DNA of 64,000 nt from Candidatus Bathyarchaeota archaeon (GTDB taxonomy: Archaea; Thermoproteota; Bathyarchaeia; Bathyarchaeales; Bathycorpusculaceae), in contig JAOZHX010000004.1 of assembly GCA_026014665.1 (NCBI GenBank), positions 1 through 64,000 of the forward strand. The letters run 5' to 3'. Position 1 is the first letter of the stretch; each line of letters starts with the position of its first letter. A program made the translations under genes and the position numbers. This document shows, one piece after another, positions 26,133 through 34,463 of this stretch. The notes beneath the pieces were generated by a model that saw nothing but the letters and a program-made list of their open reading frames with translations, did not search any database and had not been told where the DNA came from.

Positions 26133-27212
26133 ATGCTCTACGAAATAAACGAGAAAGCCCTTAAATTGGAAAGTGAAGGAAAAAAGATTATTCGCCTAAA
26201 CCTAGGTGACCCAGACATGGCTACGCCACCTGAAATAGTGGAGGCTGCATACGCTTCGATGAAAGCAGGCAAAACCAAGTACGCCTCTTCCTACGGTGAA
26301 ACCAGGTTGCGCCAAAAACTCGCCGAAGCCCACGGGGTTAAAGTAGAGAACGTCGTTATTACTCCTGGTTCAAAATGGGGCATATTCGCCACGATGTTTT
26401 TAATGATGAAAGGCGGAGGCAACGTCATCATCCCCACACCTTACTGGACAGCCTACGATTTAACAGCCAAAGCCATAGGCGCAAAGACCAAGCTCCTGCG
26501 CACGGAACTGGAGAACGATTGGAAAGTGGACCTTGAAGCTCTTGAAAGTATGATTGATAAAGATACACGGATGATTATCCTGAACAATCCAAACAACCCA
26601 ACCAGCAAAGTCATAGACCCAGAAACTCTTGATGGCATCGTTGAAATCGCCAACAAAAAAGGCATAACCATCCTCTCCGACGAGGTTTATGGCACAATCG
26701 CTTTCACTAAAACCAAAAGCATCCTCGAATACGATGGCGCCTGCAGACACATCTTAAGCAACGGCTTCTCTAAAACCTTCACCATGACAGGGTGGCGCAT
26801 CGGCTATATAATTGCCAATAAAATGTTAGTGGATAACATCACCAAACTCAACCAAATAACCATAAACAACGTTCCCGTCTTTATTCAGGATGCAGCCCTT
26901 AAAGGACTTGAACTTCACCGAGAAATTGCCTCCAAAATCAAAGAAAAATACAGACATCGAGCTGACTTGGCGACTACCAAGCTTGCTGCAGCAGGGTTCA
27001 AATTCAGCAAACCCGATGCACCCTTCTATGTGTTCCCCAAACTAGACGGCTTAGACAGCGAAAAATTCACGCTAAACCTGCTAGATAAAGGCGTCGCTGT
27101 CGCTCCAGGCACAGCTTTTGGCGATTATCGAGAACACTTCCGCATCTCTCTAACAGCACCTGACGAAGAAATCGAGGTTGCACTAGACAAAATCTGCGAG
27201 GCAGCTCAATGA
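26133..27212 (+). CDS. Class I PLP aminotransferase (aromatic/aspartate type)
   Basis: A protein of 359 residues of fold type I: LNLGDPDMATPPEIVEAAY, TPGSKWGIFATMF, NNPNNPTSKVIDPE, SDEVYGTIAF, and SNGFSKTFTMTGWRIGY with the PLP lysine. Place between chorismate mutase and prephenate dehydrogenase suggests that it aminates phenylpyruvate and hydroxyphenylpyruvate, or prephenate; sequence alone does not exclude an aspartate role. Overlaps tyrA by four bases. Confidence 0.9.
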   Translation: MLYEINEKALKLESEGKKIIRLNLGDPDMATPPEIVEAAYASMKAGKTKYASSYGETRLRQKLAEAHGVKVENVVITPGSKWGIFATMFLMMKGGGNVIIPTPYWTAYDLTAKAIGAKTKLLRTELENDWKVDLEALESMIDKDTRMIILNNPNNPTSKVIDPETLDGIVEIANKKGITILSDEVYGTIAFTKTKSILEYDGACRHILSNGFSKTFTMTGWRIGYIIANKMLVDNITKLNQITINNVPVFIQDAALKGLELHREIASKIKEKYRHRADLATTKLAAAGFKFSKPDAPFYVFPKLDGLDSEKFTLNLLDKGVAVAPGTAFGDYREHFRISLTAPDEEIEVALDKICEAAQ

Positions 27213-28084
27213 AGATAGCTGTGATCGGCGCTGGAAAGATGGGTGTTTGGTTCGCTAAGTTTTTCCAGTCAAAAGGCCACACGGTAATACTTGCCGATCG
27301 AAAAGCTGAAAAATTAGCGGAGCTAAAAAAAGAATTAAACGTTGAAGTTACAAATGATTTTAAGGTGGCAGTTCAAGGCGTTGACCAAGTCCTACTTTGC
27401 GTATCCATAAACGCCATCGAAGAAGTCGCCAAAACCATAAGTCCTGCCCTGCGTGAAGGCCAAGTAGTCATGGATATTGCTTCCATTAAAGAAGCTCCAG
27501 TCAAAGCCATGCACCAATACATAAAGGGCGCCACTGTTCTTGGCACGCATCCCGTTTTTGGTCCAGGAAGCAACGGCGTCAAACATAAAGCCTACATACT
27601 CACGCCTATCAACCCAAAGGAGCAGGAAGTTGCAGAGCAGTTTAAACAGTGGCTTGAGCAAGAGGAAGCGCACGTTTTCATCATGACGCCCCAAAAACAC
27701 GATCAGCTAATGTCGGTCGTATTGGGGCTTCCGCATTTTGTTGGCTTGGTCGCTTGTGAGACGCTTCTAGAGCAGAAAAATTTGGCTGAAACAAAAGAGG
27801 TCACGGGAACCACGTATCGGATGCTTTTTACGCTGGCAGAAGCCACTGCGTTGGAAACCCCTGACTTGTACGCAAGCCTGCAGACCAACCTTCCCGAGTT
27901 GGGAAAAGTCGAGGACTTGTTTATGGCTAAAGCTCAGGAATGGCTCAGCTTGATTAAGAATAAGGATGCGGAAGCAATCGTGGCGCGGATGGAGCAGCTC
28001 AAGAAGAGGCTTATGGAATCAGACAGAGACTTTGACAAGAGCTATGACGTCATGTACAAAATGCTTGAGTCAATTGAAAAATAA
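27209..28084 (+). CDS. tyrA: Prephenate dehydrogenase
   Basis: NAD(P)-dependent oxidation of prephenate to hydroxyphenylpyruvate. A protein of 291 residues with the Rossmann start MKIAVIGAGKMGVWFAKFF, VMDIASIKEAPVKAM, LGTHPVFGPGSNG (the catalytic His is in this loop) and VVLGLPHFVGLVACETL. No chorismate mutase or ACT domain is fused. ATG overlaps the aminotransferase stop. Confidence 0.93.
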   Translation: MKIAVIGAGKMGVWFAKFFQSKGHTVILADRKAEKLAELKKELNVEVTNDFKVAVQGVDQVLLCVSINAIEEVAKTISPALREGQVVMDIASIKEAPVKAMHQYIKGATVLGTHPVFGPGSNGVKHKAYILTPINPKEQEVAEQFKQWLEQEEAHVFIMTPQKHDQLMSVVLGLPHFVGLVACETLLEQKNLAETKEVTGTTYRMLFTLAEATALETPDLYASLQTNLPELGKVEDLFMAKAQEWLSLIKNKDAEAIVARMEQLKKRLMESDRDFDKSYDVMYKMLESIEK

Positions 28085-28092
28085 GTGGTTGT

Positions 28093-28716
28093 ATGCCAAA
28101 AGCGCTGCTTGTGAACTGTTATCTCAACAGCACGAAGACCGATGGCTTGTTGGAAGCTTTAGAGCAATTTAGCCAGTGCACCCTGCTTCCATATAGAGAA
28201 ATCAGCCAAGACTATCGAATCGCTAATGACATCGATGCGGTTGTCATCAGTGGTTCTGAAGCAAGAATTGTTGACCCCCTGCAAAGAGCACAATTCGGGG
28301 AAGTTTTAGGTTTAATTAAGAACTGTAATTTGCCACTCTTTGGTATTTGCTTTGGGCACCAACTGCTTGGTTTAGCGTTTGGCGCCAAAACAGGCAGTCT
28401 TAAGAACTTGGTCATTAATCGTTTTGAGAATGTTCGAATACTTCAAACTGACGAAATTTTTGATGGGTTTAAAGAAGGGCAAGTTGTGCCGTTATCTGAA
28501 TACCATAACGATTACGTCTTAAAAGACGAGTTGGACAGCGTAGGATTCGCGTTGCTGGCTGATTCCGCTTCGTGCGAAGTGGAGGCAATCAAACACAAAA
28601 CCAAACCATTTTACGGCGTTCAATTCCACCCAGAGAGGGTTGCCATCAGGGGTGAAGTGCATCCTGAGGGTCATAAAATTATCGAGAACTTCTTTAAAGG
28701 AGTAGTTAGGCGTTAG
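28093..28716 (+). CDS. Class I glutamine amidotransferase (GuaA/TrpG-like subunit)
   Basis: A protein of 207 residues with the nucleophile loop FGICFGHQLLGLAFG and the FYGVQFHPER His-Glu pair, so the triad Cys-His-Glu is complete. It follows tyrA by eight bases as last gene of the aromatic operon. It could pair with GMP synthetase, or supply ammonia to a chorismate-using enzyme as TrpG/PabA do; the place in a chorismate operon makes the second worth testing, but no synthase partner lies here. Convergent with pheA, overlapping by 11 bases. Confidence 0.85.
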   Translation: MPKALLVNCYLNSTKTDGLLEALEQFSQCTLLPYREISQDYRIANDIDAVVISGSEARIVDPLQRAQFGEVLGLIKNCNLPLFGICFGHQLLGLAFGAKTGSLKNLVINRFENVRILQTDEIFDGFKEGQVVPLSEYHNDYVLKDELDSVGFALLADSASCEVEAIKHKTKPFYGVQFHPERVAIRGEVHPEGHKIIENFFKGVVRR

Positions 28717-29533
28717 TGTTCTTGGCTTTTTGGTATGAGCCCAAGATCTTTATGAAGATTGCATGTTTTTCCAAGGCTTTTAGGGCTTTGACGCAGTTAG
28801 CTTCTGTTCGGTGTCCCTCAAAATCTAGGTAAAAGTTGTATTCCCATGCAGTTTTCTTGGTTGGCCTGGACTCGATTTTTGTTAAGTTTATGTTCCTTGA
28901 TGCGAATACTCCGAGGGCTTTGTAGAGTGAGCCTGGCTCATGTTTAGCGGAGAAGATTATAGATGTCTTATCCCTTCCAGTGGGGGGCGAATCTTCAGTG
29001 GATAGAACAAAGAAGCGGGTGTAGTTCTCGGGGTTGTCTGCGATGTCTCTGGCGAGGATGTGCATACCGTAAATGTTGGCTGCTCTTTCACTGGCAATAG
29101 CAGCTGCATTCAATAAACCCTTTTCCTTTAACATTTTTACGCTACCCGCCGTGTCATAAGTTGGTATAAGCTCGCGTCCAAATTCTTCCAAAAACGTTCG
29201 GCATTGCGCCAGAGCCTGAGGATGCGAGTAAACAACTTCGATATCTGCCAAGACTGTTCCTGGGTTGACGATGAGGCAGTGCTCAACTTTCACGATAACC
29301 TCTCCGCATACTTTAAGGTCGTAATTAAGGAAAAGGTCGTAATTTTGAGTAACGCTACCTTCTAGACTATTCTCGACGGGGACCACGCCGAAATCTGCTT
29401 CTCCCGTGCAAACGCTTTCAAAGACGTCTCTGAAGTCCCTAAGTGGCTTGGCTTTCGTGTTGTTTCCAAAGAACTGGTAGATTGCGGATTCGCTGTAGGC
29501 GCCTGGTTCTCCCTGGAAGGCTATGACTTTCAC
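28706..29533 (-). CDS. pheA: Prephenate dehydratase with ACT domain
   Basis: Converts prephenate to phenylpyruvate. A protein of 275 residues: the catalytic part has FQGEPGAYSESAIYQFFG, GVVPVENSLEGSVTQNYDLF and YTRFFVLSTED; the C-terminal ACT domain has HEPGSLYKALGVFASRNINL and the ESRP motif that binds Phe in feedback control. It is the last gene of the ilv-leu unit on the minus strand, so Phe synthesis is split between two operons that face each other. Confidence 0.95.
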   Translation of the reverse strand: MKVIAFQGEPGAYSESAIYQFFGNNTKAKPLRDFRDVFESVCTGEADFGVVPVENSLEGSVTQNYDLFLNYDLKVCGEVIVKVEHCLIVNPGTVLADIEVVYSHPQALAQCRTFLEEFGRELIPTYDTAGSVKMLKEKGLLNAAAIASERAANIYGMHILARDIADNPENYTRFFVLSTEDSPPTGRDKTSIIFSAKHEPGSLYKALGVFASRNINLTKIESRPTKKTAWEYNFYLDFEGHRTEANCVKALKALEKHAIFIKILGSYQKAKNTNA

Positions 29534-31065
29534 TTTTTGTTTCCCTGCTTACGATTCTTAAGGAGACACTTGTTTATACCGTTTATCATGGCTTCAACGC
29601 TTGCCATCACTATGTCTTCTCTTGCAGCTCGTGCTGAGACTATGTTGCCTCTTTCATCTTCGACTTTTATGACGACTTCGGCGACTGCATTGGAACCGCC
29701 TGTGATGGCTTCAAGCCGGTACTCGCTTAAGCGAATTTTCTCCAAGTTGCTGGTCAATTTTTGGATTGCTTTTAATGCTGCATCGACTGGACCTACGCCA
29801 GTTTCTGCTGCAACGTATTCTTTGCCGTCAAGCATCAGACGAACAGAAGCTGTTGGGATGACTTTGATGCCTGTGACGACTGCCATGTCGCAGAGGTCAA
29901 CAATTTTTTCCTCACCGAGGACTTCACCCATAACTGCAGAAGTTAACGCTATCAAATCAGCGTCGGTGACCATTTTGCCTTTGTCACCTAAATCTTTGAC
30001 ACGCTGCACGATTTCTTTTAGTTGCTCATCACTTGGGTGAATGCCGATTTCTTCAAGCTCCGCTTTTATACCGCGAGTTCCAGCCAGTTTGCCAGCCACT
30101 AGTTTACGAGTTCGACCGACTAATTCAGGCTTAATGGGCTCGAAAGTAAGGGGTTTTTCGGTTATACCGCGCGTGTGAATGCCTGATTCATGCGAAAAGG
30201 CATTTTCACCGACGATTGCCTTGTTCGCTTGCACCGTAATGCCTGTTAAGGCTGCAACCATACGCGAAGTGCTGTAGATTAAGCGTGTGTTGACGCCTGT
30301 CTTGTACTTATAAATCTCATGCAACGCCATCACCACTTCTTCTAACGAAGCGTTGCCTGCACGTTCGCCCAGTCCGTTGACTGCTACATGCACTTGGACG
30401 GCACCGGCTTCCACAGCGGCTAAACTGTTTGCAGTCGCCATTCCAAAATCGTCATGACAATGAATGCTTATAGGAACACTAACGACCGTTTTTAGTTCCT
30501 CGATTAATCTGGCTGTTGATTTCGGAATCATTATACCTACGGTATCCGGGACGTTCAGGCGATCCATCCCTGCTTCCTGAGCTGCTTTGCAGACTTTTTT
30601 TAGGAAGGGCAACTCCGAGCGGGTAGCATCCATGGGTGAAAACTCGCATTTCACGCCATGCTTCTTCACGTATTCGATGGATTCTATAGCTGAAGCCAGC
30701 ACCTGTTCAGGAGTTAAACTCACGGCATATTTCATCTGTATAGGTGAGGTTGGAATGAATACATGTACCAAACCGACATCGCAATCCAACGCGGCGTCGA
30801 TATCGCCTTTGGTGCATCTGGACAGAGCACAGATTTCTGAAGTTAAGCCTGCATGAGCAATTTCTTTGACAACTTTTCGCTCGCCTTCAGAAGAACTCGG
30901 GAAGCCTGCTTCTATGGTATCAACACCTAATTTACTAAGTTGGCGCGCAATCTCAATCTTGTCCTCAGCAGTTAAAGATACACCTGGAGTTTGCTCCCCG
31001 TCACGCAGAGTTGTATCAAAGATTCTTATGCGGGTTTGGTTTTTTCCATTGCTCATGTATTTCAA
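29530..31065 (-). CDS. leuA: 2-isopropylmalate synthase or citramalate synthase
   Basis: A protein of 511 residues. The TIM barrel has FDTTLRDGEQTPGVSLTAED, VPDTVGIMIPKS, HCHDDFGMATANSL, VNGLGERAGNASLEEVV and GENAFSHESGIHT; the C-terminal regulatory domain spans about 380-500. With leuB, leuC and leuD beside it, isopropylmalate synthase is the simple reading. Archaeal LeuA and CimA differ by few residues, and citramalate synthase would use the same three partners for isoleucine. Overlaps neighbours by four bases each. Confidence 0.9.
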   Translation of the reverse strand: MKYMSNGKNQTRIRIFDTTLRDGEQTPGVSLTAEDKIEIARQLSKLGVDTIEAGFPSSSEGERKVVKEIAHAGLTSEICALSRCTKGDIDAALDCDVGLVHVFIPTSPIQMKYAVSLTPEQVLASAIESIEYVKKHGVKCEFSPMDATRSELPFLKKVCKAAQEAGMDRLNVPDTVGIMIPKSTARLIEELKTVVSVPISIHCHDDFGMATANSLAAVEAGAVQVHVAVNGLGERAGNASLEEVVMALHEIYKYKTGVNTRLIYSTSRMVAALTGITVQANKAIVGENAFSHESGIHTRGITEKPLTFEPIKPELVGRTRKLVAGKLAGTRGIKAELEEIGIHPSDEQLKEIVQRVKDLGDKGKMVTDADLIALTSAVMGEVLGEEKIVDLCDMAVVTGIKVIPTASVRLMLDGKEYVAAETGVGPVDAALKAIQKLTSNLEKIRLSEYRLEAITGGSNAVAEVVIKVEDERGNIVSARAAREDIVMASVEAMINGINKCLLKNRKQGNKK

Positions 31066-32099
31066 CCAGTTTTCACTGTTAAAGCTGCGGCGATGGCTTC
31101 TGCCATCCCTACAGTCGTGGCGTTCCCGCCGCAGTCTGGAACAGTTTGACCGTTACGTAATGCATAGATTACTCCTTTTTCTATGGCTTGTCCTGCATGT
31201 AAGCATTTAGGATCTTTGTATTTCTCGCCTAACCAATCCAGCATCATTTTTGCTGCAAGAATCATGGAGATGGGGTTTGCGGTGTGTTTTCCAGCCCTGT
31301 TGGGCGCTGAACCGTGAATGGGCTCGAAGAGTGCGAAGTTGTCGCCTACGTTTGCACCTGGTGCCATGCCTAAACCGCCAATTAGCTGAGCTGCCTCATC
31401 AGAGAGGATGTCACCAAACATGTTGCATGTGCATAATACATCAAATTCTTGGGGTTCTTTGATTAGACGCATAGAAGCAGCGTCAACGTAGAGTTCGTTA
31501 AAGGTGATGTCAGGGTACTGTTTTGAGACTTCACGGCATACATCGCGGAATAAGCCGTCGGTTACACGCATCACGTTAGCTTTGTGGATGGCGGTAACTT
31601 TCTTTTTGCCGTTGCGTAGGCGTGCTATATCAAAGGCTTTTTTGGCTATGCGTTCGCTTGCTTTTCTGGTGATTAATCGTATGCATATAGTTGTGTTTGG
31701 GTCTAAGATGTGTTCTAAGCCTTTGTAAACATCCTCAGTGTTTTCCCTCACAAAGAATATATCAATGTCTGGTCGCGCAACTGGAACGGCTGGGTAAGCC
31801 TTTATTGGTCGCAGGTTAGCGTACAAATCAAACATTAAACGCAGTTTCACTATAACATCTGCTGCGCTTTCACCCACTGGACCTTTGAGGCAAGCGTGGG
31901 AAATCTTGATTTTTTCCACGGTATCTGGTGGCAATGCCGCACCTCGCTTGGCTAATGTTACATCTCCTGCTTCCGCTTCGATGATTTGCAATTTTATTCC
32001 AAAGTTTTCTTGTACTGATTCTAGAACTTTCAGGGTGGCTTCGGTTAACTCTGGTCCGATGCCGTCGCCTGGAATCAACGATATTTTGTATTCGGTCAT
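31062..32099 (-). CDS. leuB: 3-isopropylmalate dehydrogenase family enzyme
   Basis: NAD-dependent decarboxylating dehydrogenase of 345 residues: ISLIPGDGIGPELTEATLKV, RPDIDIFFVRENTEDVYKG, ITRKASERIAKKAFD, VTAIHKANVMRVTDGLF, ILSDEAAQLIGGLGMAPGAN and EPIHGSAPNRAGK. Place next to leuC/leuD supports isopropylmalate (and methylmalate) as substrate; isocitrate or homoisocitrate cannot be excluded by motif alone. Overlaps leuD and leuA by four bases. Confidence 0.92.
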   Translation of the reverse strand: MTEYKISLIPGDGIGPELTEATLKVLESVQENFGIKLQIIEAEAGDVTLAKRGAALPPDTVEKIKISHACLKGPVGESAADVIVKLRLMFDLYANLRPIKAYPAVPVARPDIDIFFVRENTEDVYKGLEHILDPNTTICIRLITRKASERIAKKAFDIARLRNGKKKVTAIHKANVMRVTDGLFRDVCREVSKQYPDITFNELYVDAASMRLIKEPQEFDVLCTCNMFGDILSDEAAQLIGGLGMAPGANVGDNFALFEPIHGSAPNRAGKHTANPISMILAAKMMLDWLGEKYKDPKCLHAGQAIEKGVIYALRNGQTVPDCGGNATTVGMAEAIAAALTVKTG

Positions 32100-32593
32100 T
32101 TCATTTTTCTCCGTAAATGTTCAATCAAGCCACCATCTGCCAAGATTTCCATTATAAACGGCGGCAACTTTTCTACATGGAACTTCTTCCCGTTTGATAG
32201 ATTTTCTATGTTGCCTGCTTCGAAGTCCACGACTAACTCGTCGCCTGACTTAACCGCGGTTGAGATACCTCTACACTCGATAACGGGTAAGCCTATGTTT
32301 ATGGCGTTGCGGAAGAATATGCGGGCGAAGGATTCGGCGATGACACATTTGACACCTGAGTACTTCAACGCCAATGGGGCTTGTTCACGGCTTGAGCCAC
32401 AGCCAAAGTTTTTGCCACCTACCAAGATGACACCGTCTTTGGCTTTCTGCACGAACTCGGTATCTAGGCTTTCCAAAGCATGCTTGCCCAACTCGTTTGG
32501 GTCAACCAGCACAAGGTATTTTCCTGGCAGTATGACGTCGGTATCGATGTTGTTGCCAAACACTATGGTCTTTGCTTGAATCTTGCTGTTCAT
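32096..32593 (-). CDS. leuD: 3-isopropylmalate dehydratase, small subunit
   Basis: The swivelling domain of the aconitase-family isomerase, 165 residues: GNNIDTDVILPGKYLV, GGKNFGCGSSREQAPLALK and SFARIFFRNAINIGLPV. It pairs with LeuC to interconvert 2- and 3-isopropylmalate. In archaea this small-subunit type also serves citraconate and homoaconitate. Overlaps leuC by four bases. Confidence 0.94.
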   Translation of the reverse strand: MNSKIQAKTIVFGNNIDTDVILPGKYLVLVDPNELGKHALESLDTEFVQKAKDGVILVGGKNFGCGSSREQAPLALKYSGVKCVIAESFARIFFRNAINIGLPVIECRGISTAVKSGDELVVDFEAGNIENLSNGKKFHVEKLPPFIMEILADGGLIEHLRRKMK

Positions 32594-33864
32594 GCCGTTT
32601 CCTCCAACGTTGTAGGGTCAGTTATTTTTCCCATGACTGCTGACGCTGCGACCGTGGCCGGCGAGGCTAAGTACACGTTAGCTTGAGTGCTACCCATCCT
32701 GCCGATAAAGTTGCGGTTAGAACTGCTCACGCACGTTTCGCCAGCCGCCAACAAGCCAATATGACCGCCCAAGCATGGACCGCACGCAGAACCGCACACG
32801 ATTGCACCTGCATCCGTAAAGATTTCCATTAAGCCTTCCTGCATGGCTTGGCGCCAAACTTCCTGCGAGGCTGGAATCACCAGTGCCCTAACGCCGTCTT
32901 TGACGCGTTTGCCTTTTAGGATTTGAGCTGCCACTCGTAAGTCTTCGATTCTGCCGTTAGTGCAGGAACCGATGAACGCCTGCTCAACTGGGACGTCACC
33001 AACTTCTGAGACTGGCTTAACGTTGTCTACCGAGGAGGGACAGGCAACTTGAGGTCCCATGCTTGAAACGTCAAACTCTACTGTGCGCTCGTACTCTGCA
33101 TCTGAATCGCTTTGCAGGGCTTTAAAATCTGGCAAGCCGCCTGCTCTGCCCTCTAAGAACCTACGCGTTGTTTCGTCTGGGGCTATTATGCCGTTTTTGG
33201 CGCCCATTTCCACCGCCATATTGCATAGTGTCATCCTGCCCGCAATGCTCATGTTTTCGATTGTTGAACCTGTAAACTCGACTGCCTTGTATATAGCGCC
33301 GTCAACACCCAAGTTGCCGATTATGTACAGAATCAGGTCCTTAGGCGTTACAAACTTTTGGAAACTACCTGTAACGTTTATTTTAATTGCCGAGGGCACT
33401 TTAAACCATATTTTGCCTGTGGCGAAAACTGCGGCTGCTTCAGTTGAGCCAATGCCAGTGGCAAAAGCACCAAAAGCCCCGTAGGTGCAGGTGTGGGAGT
33501 CAGCGCCCACGATTACGTTTCCTGGGCTGACGTGTCCTTTTTCAGGCATGACTTGGTGGCATATACCGCCTCTGCCTACGTCGTAGAAGGTTAAGTTTTG
33601 TTCTTTGGCGAACTGGCGCATGGTCTTGTGCAGTTCCGCGGCTTTAACGGATTCTGCGGGTACCTGATGGTCCAGAATCACGACTACTTTTCTGTTATCC
33701 CAAACTTTTTGTACACCTATTTTTTTGAAGGCTTCCACGGCTAAAGGTCCAGTCAGGTCATGAACCATGACCATGTCAACGTTGGCGTCGACTATCTCTC
33801 CTGGATGTACGGCTTTCTTACCTGCGGCTTTAGCCAAGATTTTTTCTGTTATATTCATTTTCAT
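32590..33864 (-). CDS. leuC: 3-isopropylmalate dehydratase, large subunit
   Basis: Iron-sulfur subunit, 424 residues. VIVGADSHTCTYGAFGAFATG, IGSCTNGRIEDLRVAAQIL and CGSACGPCLGGHIGLL hold the three cysteines that bind the 4Fe-4S cluster. Length fits the archaeal/short LeuC type. It starts 85 bases after ilvN, the only sizeable gap within the ilv-leu unit, so an internal promoter is possible. Confidence 0.95.
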   Translation of the reverse strand: MKMNITEKILAKAAGKKAVHPGEIVDANVDMVMVHDLTGPLAVEAFKKIGVQKVWDNRKVVVILDHQVPAESVKAAELHKTMRQFAKEQNLTFYDVGRGGICHQVMPEKGHVSPGNVIVGADSHTCTYGAFGAFATGIGSTEAAAVFATGKIWFKVPSAIKINVTGSFQKFVTPKDLILYIIGNLGVDGAIYKAVEFTGSTIENMSIAGRMTLCNMAVEMGAKNGIIAPDETTRRFLEGRAGGLPDFKALQSDSDAEYERTVEFDVSSMGPQVACPSSVDNVKPVSEVGDVPVEQAFIGSCTNGRIEDLRVAAQILKGKRVKDGVRALVIPASQEVWRQAMQEGLMEIFTDAGAIVCGSACGPCLGGHIGLLAAGETCVSSSNRNFIGRMGSTQANVYLASPATVAASAVMGKITDPTTLEETA

Positions 33865-33949
33865 TTATTCCTAAATTACTTTGAAGATGCTTGATCGTGC
33901 CAAGTTTTCAAGAAACATGCAATTAAGTATTTCCATGCGACAACAGTGT

Positions 33950-34462
33950 TTATTCGTCGATTTTAATGGATTTTGAACCCCGTGCCAGCGCCGTTATGCC
34001 AGTTCTTGCTAGTTCGATGATGCCATAAGTTTTCATGAGGTTTAGGAACGCGTCGATTTTGTCAGGGGTCCCCGTGATTTCAACAGTCAAACTATCGGTT
34101 GCGACATCGATGATGCGGCTGCGGAAGACTTCGACGCAGTTGATGATGTCAGAGCGTTCTTTAGAGCTTGGCACGTTAACTTTAACTAGAGCTAACTCTC
34201 GCATGACAAAGTTGCCTTGCTCTAATTCCTCGACTTTTAAGACGTCTATGAGTTTTGCCAATTGCTTAACGACTTGTTCGATTGTTTTTTCGTCGCCGTT
34301 AACTGTGATGGTCATGCGTGAAGTGTTGGCTTGTTCGCTGACTCCAACGGTTATGCTGTCGATGTTGAAGTTTCTGCGGCGGAACAGGTTTGATACTCCA
34401 TGTAGAACTCCTGGTTTGTTTTCAACTAAGACTGAGATTATTTTTGTTTTCCCAATTTCCAT
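33950..34462 (-). CDS. ilvN: Acetolactate synthase, small regulatory subunit
   Basis: A protein of 170 residues with two ACT-type halves: ISVLVENKPGVLHGVSNLF, RRRNFNIDSITVGVSE and MRELALVKVNVPSSKERSDI. It binds valine and activates IlvB. ATG at 34462 follows the ilvB stop by one base and has a GAGGAG site; a longer frame to 34537 exists but its extra 25 residues lie within ilvB and look like a shadow. Confidence 0.94.
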   Translation of the reverse strand: MEIGKTKIISVLVENKPGVLHGVSNLFRRRNFNIDSITVGVSEQANTSRMTITVNGDEKTIEQVVKQLAKLIDVLKVEELEQGNFVMRELALVKVNVPSSKERSDIINCVEVFRSRIIDVATDSLTVEITGTPDKIDAFLNLMKTYGIIELARTGITALARGSKSIKIDE

Positions 34463-34463
34463 T

